A stretch of DNA of 64,000 nucleotides. Source: Chiridota heheva. Lineage: Eukaryota > Echinodermata > Holothuroidea > Apodida > Chiridotidae. A program made the position numbers and the translations under genes. The stretch covers positions 1,057,501 through 1,121,500 of the forward strand of contig JAIGNY010000196.1 in assembly GCA_020152595.1 (NCBI GenBank), read 5' to 3'. Shown here piece by piece: positions 21,651 to 32,799 of this stretch (its first letter is position 1; each line of letters starts with the position of its first letter). The notes beneath the pieces are model-generated. The model was not told the DNA's origin. It did no database searches and saw only the letters and a program-made list of their open reading frames with translations.

Positions 21651-22902
21651 GAAGCTACATTGTGCTTTTAACGTTTTTTAATTTAAATGTTCATCTAAAT
21701 TTAATCATCGATAGGCATACGGCCATCCAGCACATTGCGCATGGGTATACTGAATTTACACTTACAATAAGTCCATTCTACCAGTCTACTAATTTAGATT
21801 AAAATATTCTGGTGTAATTAGACAAAGTACTTATGACGTCATTTCAGTGTCGGAGAAATACGTCACTGATTTTAATCCATAGAGCCGTTGTGTTTATACG
21901 TTCAAATGATCAGATCGTATTAAAGTATTATTTACAATTATATTAGGTAACTATTTTTGCCACCTAAATCAATTTGGAAGAAGAAGAAAAATCAATCAGG
22001 TAAAACAGTGGTTCAATTTTCAAGATACATTAACAATTGTTGAGACAGTGAGGAAACTCATCACACCAGTTATTTTACACAATACGTTTTTAATTTCAAA
22101 CTGGAGTATCCCCTTAATAAGATACTGAAGTACTATGTTTCTTTACAAGTATTTTCTTTAAATATAAGTTCTTTTTAAAATTTAAAATGAACTTGCTGGA
22201 TCGAAAACTGAACATTTTAACATTTTCTTATTAATATTGATTAGGGCGTCCAACCTTTACATGACGGAAAATGAAAATTTACATCTGTACATAAGAAAAT
22301 GAAAACTTATAAATTGACGACATCACAAATCTGGGGATATAGTCTGAGCAAAAAATAAGCAAGAAAAATAATTAACAATATCTTATTTATTTTGATGGAA
22401 ATTTGAATGATTTTCAATATATCTTTAAAGATTCCAATTTTCTTTTTTTCTCACCGAAATATTAACTTTTGCAAAGGACAGTGTATTTCTGTGTTTTGCT
22501 GTCAACAAATAGGATTTTATAGAATTCTTTTCTCCCTTTTTGTTGAATTTGCGTAATAATCATCAAAAAAAGCTTTGAGCGTCTATTTTAATATAAATTC
22601 TAGCACTGTCAGACTGTCTATATAAGGATTAATAACCATGGACAAGTACAGGCAAAGATAGCTAAATTGCGTAAAAACACAGTAGAAACAAGGACATTTT
22701 CAAACAAAATTGATTTAAAAAATTTCACAGTCCTTTGAAATTTGAAGATCCTTTGTTTTGTTTTTATGCATGAAGAAGTATACAGCTACCACATTATTGT
22801 TATGTGTATAATATATTTTTTTGATCTTATACCATGAGTAAGTTGTATGTGAGTAACTGCTTCTGATAACACATTTATGGATCTATGCTGTACACCACTA
22901 AT

Positions 22903-23068
22903 CAGTGGCGGCGCTGCGGAGGGGCATGGGAGAGGGGGATTTTCCCCCACGAAATTGCTTTGCCCCCCCAAAAAAATTGTATAAATATTTTGTCTGATAA
23001 ATCGGCTTTTCCCCTATGAGACAAAATTGTCCCTCTCCCCCATGACCAAATTCCTAGCGCCGCCACTG
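22903..23068. mobile_element. hAT-like MITE with 8-bp TSD
   Basis: A 166-bp element with termini CAGTGGCGGCGCT and AGCGCCGCCACTG as perfect 13-bp inverted repeats. It is flanked by CCACTAAT (22,895-22,902) and CCGCTAAT (23,069-23,076), an 8-bp target duplication with one mismatch. Subterminal C/G-rich tracts are also inverted. Non-autonomous, with no coding capacity. It is related at the tip (CAGTGGCG) to the element at 6,412. Confidence 0.8.
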
Positions 23069-23157
23069 CCGCTAATCCCTTGCCGAGTGGAAAAGACATT
23101 CTCATCATTTTCAAATTGAAATGAAGTAATCAAATCGGAGAAGTTATTAAATTGTTA

Positions 23158-23655
23158 AAAGGATTAGTTGATTAATTTTTCATGTAATCTGAAAGAGGAC
23201 TTCAAAAGAAACAAAATAGTGAAAAAGCGTTCAAAAATCTTATTCCGTTCTGAAGATATTCAAGTTGAAAGCTCTGTTTTGTCTGTGTAAAATTTTAAAG
23301 AAAGTTTATTTAATTATTTCACTATTTAAATTATTTTTCCTCAAACTTTGTTCCGGTGGTATATTATAAATACCCTTCGTAGATTTAGCTTTACTACTTT
23401 TTGGACATATCCCCATGGTTTTATGCCACAAAATTGCAGGACAAAATATGATAGAATACATAAAGATTCTGAGGAATCTGGGGCTATGACATCACAACTA
23501 GTTTGATTTCAGTCGTTTCTACACAAATACTACCAATCTTTAAACTTAGATATCTCCTCCTTTACTGGAATAAGATTTTTGAATGCTTTTTTCACCATTT
23601 ATTTTCTTTGGAAGTTCTCTTTCAGACACAATGGACTTGCTTGACCACTAAACAT
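23158..23655. mobile_element. long-TIR MITE copy
   Basis: Left AAAGGATTAGTTGATT, then GAGGACTTCAAAAGAAAC; right GAAGTTCTCTTTCAG and CTTGCTTGACCACTAAAC. Internal family blocks are GGTGGTATATTATAAATACCC, TTGCAGGACAAAATATGATAG and CAACTAGTTTGATTTCAGTCG. Arms are inverted copies of each other. Non-coding. Confidence 0.8.
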
Positions 23656-25347
23656 GAAAGCTGCCTTACTGGTCATACATCAAATATTTGGAATATCGAG
23701 AATCATTGATCAGCCAAAGCTACACCTGTACACAAGTTATTTTAAAGAATTCTAAGATAGTTCTACTATAAGTTAAATGTGTTTTTTTTTTTTTTTTACA
23801 ATGATTAAACGAAAAATACAGATCTGTCGACATATCTTTAAATGTCTTTTAAGATTTCAATACTATTCTAACAGGGAATAAAACGGAATATATCAATATA
23901 ATAATTCTTCACATTCCTTGTTAATATCATACTGCATATCCCTACTCCCCCAAAATCTAACTATACCCGCACAAATAGTTGGTCAAATCCTCCCTTACAT
24001 TAAGTTAACAATAAAACTAATATAATATTCCCATAACATGAACATGAATACTTTTCCATACTTATTTTTGTACAAGTTTATACTGCCCCCTGAAGCAATT
24101 TTAACTTCCTTTTAAATAGAATATTAAATCTCTCATCTATGAACACAGAAGATTTCCTTCACTTTCAAATTATCATTCCATATTTCCTATCTAAACCGAA
24201 AGAAATCTCCGCACAAATTATAAGATAGTTTAATAAGTTGAACTTTGATAGAAGTAACTGAATCAAAGTTTTTTTTTTTGTGTGTGTGTGTGTGGTGTGT
24301 GTCATGCACAGTGGCAATAGAAACAAATTCGATACCTGTTGCTGGCGCTATGTGAAATTTCCGCCGTTCAGGCTTCAATGATTCAATTTTTTAAAGCGGA
24401 AAATTATAATGCCAGACGGTTGAATAGGGTTAAGAGTTAAGAGTGTAGAAGAATTAAATATATATATATATACCAGACTTAAAAACAGCCGTTTGCTTGC
24501 AGTATCTATTGAATTATAATTGAGATAGATGACTAAGTAACGTACAGTCAACATTTTTAAGAAGGGTATGCACCCGAATTACAGGTTTGTTCAAGATTAA
24601 ATGTAAATAGTTTTGATAATAAAGAAAATGACTGGCATTTGATTTTTCAGGCACATGAAAGTCCTCCAAAAGTGTCTTAAAAATTTCCTCGATTTTACAC
24701 CATAGAAGAAAGTTTTTAATATTTTTCGCATCGTGAATAAATCGACATAATCAAAGACGTATTGATCTAAACATTTAAGACTTAATTGTGCTGAACGAAA
24801 TATCGCATTTAAATTCGATACACCATACTTGACTTAATAGCGCGCATAAAGAAAGCAATATGGATTACAAACTCGCTTAAAACGGCACACAATTCATAAT
24901 TCTGAAAACTTTTTTATGAATTTAACAGACATTTCTAAAATCACATCTGAGTTAAGTGCTTCCGTATCTATCCAAATACAACTAATTCTTAGTCCTATGT
25001 TTCCGCTGCTCGTCTAGTGAAATGATCTCAGCTTTTGATTCCGGGAGGTCTGGGAACTACAAAGGTCAAAGGCCCAAGTATAATTGCTATAAAAACTTCT
25101 AATTCAGCATAGCTAATATTTAAAACCTACATTATGCCAAATTCTTATGCTTTTAATCGATATACATTAAAAAATACACAATATTTGTTTATTTCCATAT
25201 CGTGCCGTTTAAATTTCGAATGAATTCAAAGGATTAAGAAAGTTCCATAGAAAAACAGTTCTTTTTTCGAATATTTTGAAAATCAAGTTTAGTTTTTTTT
25301 TTTCTACTTCATTCTATATGAAAATGTATTGAAATATTTTAACTTAC
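23656..25347. other. start of Pax1/9 intron 2; no exon recognised
   Basis: AT-rich DNA on the 3' side (minus strand) of the Pax1/9 paired-domain exon. A GTGTGTG tract lies at 24,281-24,300 and a short TA run at 24,458. The next coding exon would need a phase-1 acceptor; none with convincing Pax1/9 C-terminal coding was found. Confidence 0.4.
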
Positions 25348-26007
25348 CCGATGCGTGATCTGCTAATGTTGCATGCCGAAAACCTAGGATATCATTAACT
25401 GAGTGCGATGACGGCCAGTGACAAGCCCGGAATGGTCCACAGTGTCCACCCGCTGCGGCAGCGGCGGCTGCTGCCGCTGCCGCCGCCTTTGAACTGACAC
25501 CCCCTGCCACGGGCGATGGGGTACACGGGTAAGGGTAGATTGCTGTGTTATAAAATGATCTGTGGGCGTCCTTAGGGTCATACGGGTGATGCTGGAGATG
25601 TGATATTGTACTGTTTCCTATTTTGTTTCTTAGAATTCTGCTTATTGAACTGACGGAAGGTACATTATATTTATCGCATACTCCTTCAGCTAAAAGTTTG
25701 TCTCTGATTTCCCAAGCAAATATTCCCGGATCCCTTTGCTTATATTCCCTTATTTTCTTGACGACATTCGGCGTGGTGACCCTTGGTTTACTCCCGCCGA
25801 TGGCTCCCGGTAGTATTGACCCTGTTTCGTTGTACCGTGCTAGTATTTTGCTGACACATCCATGTGAGACCCGAAGTTGGCGGCTGATGTCGCACGGTCG
25901 GATACCAAGCTGGGCTAGCTCGACGATGCGGAGTCGAATAGCATTTGGTAGAGGACGCCCATTGACGAATACGCCTCCCAGTTGATTGACTTCTCCAAAC
26001 GTTTGTT
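25348..26007 (-). CDS. pax1/9: Pax1/9 exon with paired domain, poly-Ala and octapeptide
   Basis: Encodes a paired-box transcription factor of the Pax1/Pax9 group, a nuclear DNA-binding protein; in deuterostomes the family patterns pharyngeal endoderm (family knowledge). Reading in, [20 protein letters not shown] opens the complete paired domain (about 128 residues), with the PAI half followed by the RED half ending near [11 protein letters not shown] linker rich in His, Tyr and Pro follows, then 12 consecutive Ala codons of mixed type, then the octapeptide HSVNDILG, which in this family recruits Groucho/TLE. No homeodomain follows, as expected for Pax1/9. The acceptor is on the minus strand at 26,010-26,008 (CCTTCCACTCCAG, pyrimidine-rich). 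The donor is G|GTAAGTT at 25,348/25,347, leaving phase 1. The open frame runs upstream through the acceptor to an ATG at 26,071, so an alternative first exon is possible, but the splice signal is strong. Downstream exons are missing. The assignment rests on near-diagnostic paired-domain sequence and is very secure. Confidence 0.97.
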
Positions 26008-28769
26008 CTGGAGTGGAAGGATACATGCCATAAAAAGCCATTAGTGGGGATTGATTATTATAGAAATACATGAATCTTTGAAATTGTTACAAACTTTTAC
26101 ACAAGATTTCAAAACTTTTTTTTTTTAATATCTCAATTAAAAGTTGGGAAAATAAAAAACAATTCAATACATATGTCACGATATATGTTTTTTTTTTTCC
26201 CTTCCACACAAATGAATGAAACGAAACTTCCAAAAAAGTTTATAGTATTAGTTATCTCTCAATTGTACATCGCCACCACCAAAATCCTCCAAAGCACAAA
26301 ATGAACTTTCCAAGAATGGACGAAATTCAAAACACGACCACATCACTCTCAAACACTTCCAATAAAATCACTAAAAAGTCAATGTTTACAACGCGAAAAT
26401 CTTGAGCTTTCAAACTTTACTTCAGCATGGAACAACTTCCCTGGTCAGCAGAGGTCGCTTATGCAACAAACAAAAAAACACATTGCCAAACAACAAATAT
26501 CAATCATTGATGAAAATAGAATAAGCACAACTTTTTTGGCGATGACTGCTTTTCAACTACCCTTGCGGTAAGGTCGACCGAGGCCTATAACAATGTCACC
26601 ATTATCTCCCGCGAGATTTCACGGTACAAAAAATAATAATGATAAAAAATCGTCCAAATTTTTAACATGTAAATCAATTCTTTTCAGGTCTCCGAGAACT
26701 TTTATAGAAAATATTATACAAGAATCCTATACGTCATGAAGCGCAGCGATCTATGGATTCATACTATGTTTTGTTCTTTTTAGCAGTTTGTCAAACTTTC
26801 TGAAAATTGATCTTCCAACTGTAAGGATAGCTCTCTTGTTTTCTAACTTGTGAATGTGAACTATTGACGCTTCGGTTGTATTGTTTGAACAACGTGCGAC
26901 ACATTTCCGCCAATATATTTCACTTCATCCAAACGGATTACTATCATAATAGCTGTGGGCAAGTTTACGTTGAGTCTTACGCCACACGGCCCGAAGGAAC
27001 GACGGCCAAAAAGTCAAGCAAAAAAAAAAAAAAAAAAGAGTATTATCTTTACTACTCATGAAAGCTATCACAACGAGTGTCACGCTGGATAAAACTTATT
27101 CATTGGATGAAAAGGGACATTTTAATTACTGCTCATTTAAATGTTTCAGTGTTACGAGCGTCGAATAATGAGAAGGTGTGATTTAAGCTGTCACTCGTGC
27201 TAATTATACCTCACTAGGGATGGACATTGAATTGCTAATGGCCATAAAATGGGTTTGGCGTATTGCGCATGAACTTCCAAAACCTAACTTATTTTTAAAA
27301 GCTTGGCACTAGGGTTGTTATTCGTCCACTTTAACTTTAGAGGGAAAAAAATAAATGAATATATTAAAAAACAAAAGCGGTTTCAATTTGTTGCAGCTTC
27401 TAAGGTAGGCTTATACGGAGGAAACAGAAGTAAGAGGTATAGTTTCCATTTGTTATACTCTATCCGATCGTTTAATCTCTATTTCTCAAAGTAAATCAAA
27501 ATTGATGTGAAAATGAAATTGTACGCATGATTTAAACGCATCTGTGTTCTGTGAAGTCAATCAGCAAAGCATATGGAATTATTACCAAAGCGGAACCGTT
27601 AATAAAAATAAAGATACAGCGTTCGAACAAAACTGAAAACAGAAACATGCACAGCACATCGAAGCATTTAATTTCATGATAATCACACGCTACATCTGCC
27701 TTGGTTTGATATTGCTCACAAATTTCGCACTTTTTATATAAACAGACAGCTACACTTCACTTCTGTTACTTGGAAAAATATGGTTGGATTTTCAAGCGGA
27801 TTAAAAATTATTTGATTCAAGATCTATTTGTCTGTGGGCAACAGTATCTATACTATTTAACTAATCAATTAAAAGAATAGCAAAAACTCCCATCAAACTC
27901 AGATATAAATCCCTTAAGCTTTTTTGTCTGTTGGTATTAACAGATTAATGAGCAAATCTTCGCTATTTTCATTAGTAAATCCTTTGTTTTATTTTCTTTT
28001 TTATCATGCACCACACTGACAATTGCTTTACTGGGAAGAGCTGATTTGGACAACACCCGCAATCAGCATTTTGATGGAGCAAGTATTAATTTCTCATCAG
28101 CGATTGAAATGGGGGGAAAAACGTAAACAGGTCAAAAATTGCAACAAGATGTCTTCCTGTCAGCCTGTTCACGTCACGACTTATCTTTCATGTGCTAAAA
28201 ATCCTTAAACATTGATACGCCAAAACTTGAAAACCACATGCTAATTTCAAAAATTAAAAGACTGTTGTTCTTAGATCTTAATGCTGCAAAGAAAATTATA
28301 TAATATTGATTCCTTTTTATAACTAAACAGCTCAAGAAAATATTCAACTCTTCAAATTTGTGATGTCATCAGTCAGTCAATGAAAGAGCTCACCATCTAT
28401 TGGCGTAAACACAGGTAAATGCATTGTTTATCTCTTTTACTTACACGTTTGAGAGATGGACACTGCTGTATCTAACCTGTCTAACCAAATCGGAATTTAT
28501 TTTGATCTTTAAATCTCATTTGTTGCTTCAGATGTTTTGTATTTATACAGAGGCATATTCATACAATATAGACCAGCAGATAGCTCTTAAAGTATACAAC
28601 TGTTTAAACTTTCATATTTTCTCATTTATATGCTTTTTTTGCTATCCGAAATTTTGCGCTCATGATTCAACGTTATACAATTAAGTTAATCTTGATTCGG
28701 AAAATATGATATCTCTGAATTGCGGGCCATCCCGGTACCATTTTATAAACAGTATGTTTAGTTTTCGAT

Positions 28770-29436
28770 TTAAAAGGTCAGTTTAGTGGTCAAGTAAGTC
28801 TATATCAAAGAGGATTTTAAATGAAACAGAATAGTGAAAAAACCTTTAAAAACCTGATTCCGTTAAAGGATTAGTTCAGTAGCCAAGCAAGTTTATCTTA
28901 GATTAAAGCGGATTTAAAAAGAAAGAAAATAGTGAAGAAAACAATAAAAAATCTGATTATGTTATTAAAGGAGATATCTAAGTTTAAAGTTTGGCATCCT
29001 GTGTGTAGAAATGACTGAAATCAGACTAGTTGTGATGTCACATCCTTAAATTCCTCAAAGTCTAGCATTTGTCCTGCGATTTTGAGGTTTAAAAAGCATA
29101 GGGTATGTCGGAAAGTAGTAAACCTGAATCTAGGAAGGGTATTTATAATATACCACCTGAAGAAACTTCGAGGAGATATAATCTGGACAGTAAAAAATGT
29201 AAATAAACTTTCTTTAAAATACATTAACAATTGTTAAGAATGTGAGGATGAAGACACCAACTTTCCCTAGTAGACTTACTACACCAGTCATTTCTACACA
29301 GATAAGACAGCGCTTTAAACTTGAATATCTCGTGAACGGAATAAAAAATTTGAACGCTTTTATCACCATTGTGTTTCTTTTGAAGTCGTCCATCATATAA
29401 GATGGACATGCTTGACCCCTGAACTAAACTTTCAAC
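28770..29436. mobile_element. long-TIR MITE copy with doubled left end
   Basis: Left end modules at 28,770 (TTTAAAAGGTCAGTTTAG) and 28,864 (TTAAAGGATTAGTTCAG). Arms of about 150 bp are inverted: AGAAATGACTGAAATC on the left against CCAGTCATTTCTACACAG on the right. Right end CTTGACCCCTGAACTAAAC. The central part holds TTGTCCTGCGATTTTG and ATATACCACCTGAAGAAAC. Confidence 0.85.
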
Positions 29437-29445
29437 AATATAATA

Positions 29446-29900
29446 AAGTTTACAATTCCGTCTCATTTGGCTATACAACTGTACAAACAACTGTACAAAC
29501 AACTGTACAAACAACTGTACACACAACTATACAAACAACTGTACAAATAATTGTACAAACAACTGTACAAACAATTGTACAAACAACTGTACAAACAACT
29601 GTACAAACAACTGAAATCAAACTACTTGTGACGTCCCACCCGCACATTCCTCAAATTCATGGTGTATTCTGATAATTTTTGTGTGTAAAACACTTGGTAA
29701 GGTAGGGGTAATTAACATCAACCACCAAAAGAATGTTTGAAGAAAGAAATTAAATTAGTAAATAAATACATTAACAAGTGTTGAGAAAGCGAAGTGAGGG
29801 CGCCAACCAAGTACATTAGCTAGTCTATTATAGTTGCAGTACTTTCTGCACCATCATATTTCTCGTTCTTATTTGCACATGTTTCATATAAGCGGAACTT
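29446..29900. mobile_element. long-TIR MITE fragment invaded by a 12-bp minisatellite
   Basis: AAAGTTTACAATTCCGTCTC resembles the family's arm, followed by the 12-bp array. The family's ACTGAAATCAAACTA..TTGTGACGTC block then resumes, as do later blocks (CAACCACCAAAAGAATGTTTG, ACATTAACAAGTGTTGAGAA, GGGCGCCAAC). The end at ~29,900 is diverged. Confidence 0.65.
29473..29612. repeat. minisatellite, 12-bp unit (CAACTGTACAAA)
   Basis: About 11-12 tandem copies of a 12-bp unit with few changes (TAATTG, TATAC). Because 12 is a multiple of 3, one frame stays open (Thr-Val-Gln-Thr repeats), which explains the overlapping open frames. Confidence 0.98.
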
Positions 29901-30165
29901 ATGATTTGCATAACCAGGGATTAACAAATTCATACGACGATTAATCCTTAACATATTTGTGTTGGATGATTAAAAACAATGCATTTACTTAATTAAGATA
30001 ATAGAAAAGTCTGCCATGTTATACTTGCATCTCAGCATACCCCTGATTCTGTAAAATTTCATGCGGATTTTTGTTATTTTTATGGATTTTAATGGGTTTT
30101 TAATCGCTTCTGTTATTGTTACCTCGTACACCTAATTCAGTTTAGTTTTCAATCAATACATTTAA

Positions 30166-30735
30166 GAATTCATTCAGTGGTCAAGCATGTCTATCTTGTA
30201 TGAGAGGACTTCAAAAGAAACAAAATAGTGAAGAAAGCATTCAAAAAACGTATTTCGTTAAGGAGATATTCAAGTTTAAAGTTTAGTATCATTTGTGTAG
30301 AAACGACTAAAATCAGACTAGTTGTGATGTCATACATGTCATAGGCTCAGACTTCTCATGTATTCTATTATATTTTGTCCTACGATTTGTTGGCTTAAAA
30401 ACCATTGGATATCCTAAGAAAGTAGTAAAATATAATCTTATAAGGGTAATCATAATTTACCTTCTGAAGAAATTTTGAGGAAGAATGATTCAAATAGTAA
30501 AATTGCTTAATAAATTTCTTTAAAATACGTTAACAATTGTTAAGAATGTGAGGATGAAGACGCCAACTTTCCATAGTAGATTTAATGCACTAGTCATTTT
30601 TCACAGATAAGACAAAGCTTTAAACTTAAAAATCTTTTTAACGATAAAAATGTTTTGACCGCTTTCTTCACCATTTTGTTTCTTTCTAAATCCTCTTTCA
30701 TATAAGATGGACATGCTTGACCACTGGACTGACCC
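30166..30735. mobile_element. long-TIR MITE copy
   Basis: Left AATTCATTCAGTGGTCAAGC, right GACATGCTTGACCACTGGAC. Contains GAGGACTTCAAAAGAAACAA, TTAAGGAGATATTCAAG, AGAAACGACTAAAATCAGAC and GAAGACGCCAACTTTCCATA. Arms inverted as in the other copies. Confidence 0.85.
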
Positions 30736-31088
30736 TTTGATCTGTTATAATACAAACTTTAATCTAACACGCGAGCTTGTAAGAGATTTCTGATACGATT
30801 TTCGGTGATATTGTGCCGCTTTGTTTTGATATCCCTAAGAAATCATTCTTCGAGTACCATAATCTATTTGTCTTTATCATTTTATATATTTCTTCATTTC
30901 TGTTTCCCTGGCAAATTTTATATCTGACTAAAAGTTAATTCTTGTAGGTTTTCCTTTGGCAACAATCCCAACGTATAGATGATTTCACGCTTGGGTTTGT
31001 TGGTCATCAGATGCATCGTTGTAATCTGCCCATGCGAATTAATGACGTTCTTTTTCAAAGTAAAAACTTCAACCATAGATAATCAAAG

Positions 31089-31116
31089 ATATATATATAT
31101 AGTATATATATATATG

Positions 31117-31168
<52 letters not shown>
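31089..31168. repeat. (TA)n microsatellite
   Basis: About 80 bp of TA with several G interruptions. Confidence 0.97.
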
Positions 31169-31173
<5 letters not shown>

Positions 31174-31510
31174 AAAACACCCAACAATTAGTGGGAAATG
31201 TGACCACTTTAGATTTAAAGTGCCACTCCCTCTGCCCCTTGAGTTTACTCTGCTGCTATATTGTGTACAAACCGTTGCAAGGTAAGAGTGACGTCAAAAC
31301 ATGGCATTGCCATGCATTCTTGATACAAAGTATTAGGCACATGAAGAGATGGGTAAAATATTTTCAGATTGTCTGATTGTTTGCATCATTCAATCTCATC
31401 TCTATCAATTCAAAACCCATTTTTCAAATCATTTTAGTAAAGACGTCATATCAGAGTAATACATATAAAAATTGTCATGAAAGTGCATGCCCATATAACA
31501 TGACGTCACT

Positions 31511-31791
31511 CGACGACGACGACGAGTAGTGAACACACAATTACAATGACGGGGTCGTCGCCTGCGTATTCGGTTATGATAGTGACAATGCTATCACGAA
31601 ACGCTTAATACGACCCGAACGAGAACACAGGTACGACGTACGCACATACATAACATTGACAACCAAGTCAATGTCCACGGCCTTTGATAAGTAGTTGTGG
31701 TGCACTGGCGTGTCTACCCAACCCAGGCTTGAACCCAGGGCCTCGTGGTTTGTAGACATGTATGATAACCGCTACACCACAGTAGGTAGAC
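31511..31791 (-). mobile_element. full-length tRNA-derived SINE with 13-bp TSD
   Basis: The tRNA-like head is at the right (minus-strand 5') end: A box TGGTGTAGCGGTTATCA and B box GGTTCAAGCC, with a perfect 7-bp acceptor stem (TGTCTAC at 31,711-31,717 pairing with GTAGACA at 31,786-31,792). A body of about 180 bp follows and then a tail of TCG repeats at the left. A perfect 13-bp target duplication ACATGACGTCACT flanks it (31,498-31,510 and 31,792-31,804; one boundary base is ambiguous). Pol III promoter boxes are as expected for a SINE. The best-preserved copy in the window. Confidence 0.93.
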
Positions 31792-32525
31792 ACATGACGT
31801 CACTACTGCACCAGTCACTTTTATGAGCACACTTGTTGGAATCTTTGTAATTCGATATTTACCCAAATTACCTTCTATCATATAAAGTACACATGCACGA
31901 CCACGGGAGTAAACTTTTAATCAATTTATATTGTATGGGGTTTTCCATCGATATGAAATAAACAATTACCATATGTTGAATTTTTCACAAATTTAGTCAA
32001 AAAGGCAACATTAAGGTTTATTTCACTCATGTTTTGGTCATATATGTTTATATCTACGATATGCTACTTTTTATTTACTCCTTATACATATACTGAATCC
32101 ACGAAAAGTGCAGGTAGAAATTAAAAATTATTTTAATGGTGCAAGCTTGAAAAAAAAAATTTACACGAAATTATGACGGAAAAATAAACCATCATATACT
32201 GATGTAGGTATATAGTCTCTATACGCTAAGCCTGCAAAGCTCTTAATATAAAATCGGGTAGCAACTTCTAAGATTTGCAAGGCTTAGTGAATATCATCAC
32301 TTTCAGGGCTAACGTCAGAGGAGGAAAAAAAGCGTCACCTTTCCCCATTGGAAAACATCTAGCCCCGGCGTTAGAGATTGTTTACTTGTCAGGAAACGAT
32401 TGATAAGAGTAAATGTAGCTGAAATATTTATCGATTATTCCCACCTGGAAAATCAAGTGACCCCTCCGCCGTCACCTACAATCTCAGGAAGTAACGTCAT
32501 GAGCGCTATGTCTCCATCAATCAAG

Positions 32526-32799
32526 CACGGCGCACGACATGCATCGCGCACGACATGCATCGCGCACGACATGCATCGCGCACAACATGCATCGAACACG
32601 ACATGCACGGCGCACGACATGCATCGTGCACATGCACGGCGCACGACATGCATCGTGCACATGCACGGCGCACGACATGCATCGTGCACATGCACGGCGC
32701 ACGACATGCATCGTGCACATGCACGGCGCACGACATGCATCGTGCACATGCACGGCGCACGACATGCATCGCGCACGACATGCACGGCCACGAAATGCA
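32526..32799. repeat. GC-rich minisatellite, 29-bp main unit
   Basis: Begins with 15-bp CGCACGACATGCATCG-type units, then about five nearly perfect 29-bp units (CATGCACGGCGCACGACATG + CATCGTGCA; starts at 32,602, 32,631, 32,660, 32,689, 32,718). It then degrades rightward to about 32,910. No stop codons occur in most frames, so six-frame translation gives several false proteins of 105-162 residues. Confidence 0.97.

Noticed and set aside
25623-25985. 120-codon plus-strand frame antisense to Pax1/9
   Set aside because: Shadow of the GC-richer, strongly conserved paired-domain exon; no independent support.
31711-31792. Functional tRNA gene
   Set aside because: Although the acceptor stem pairs, it is the head of a SINE with body, tail and target duplication; the anticodon stem is imperfect and other copies exist.
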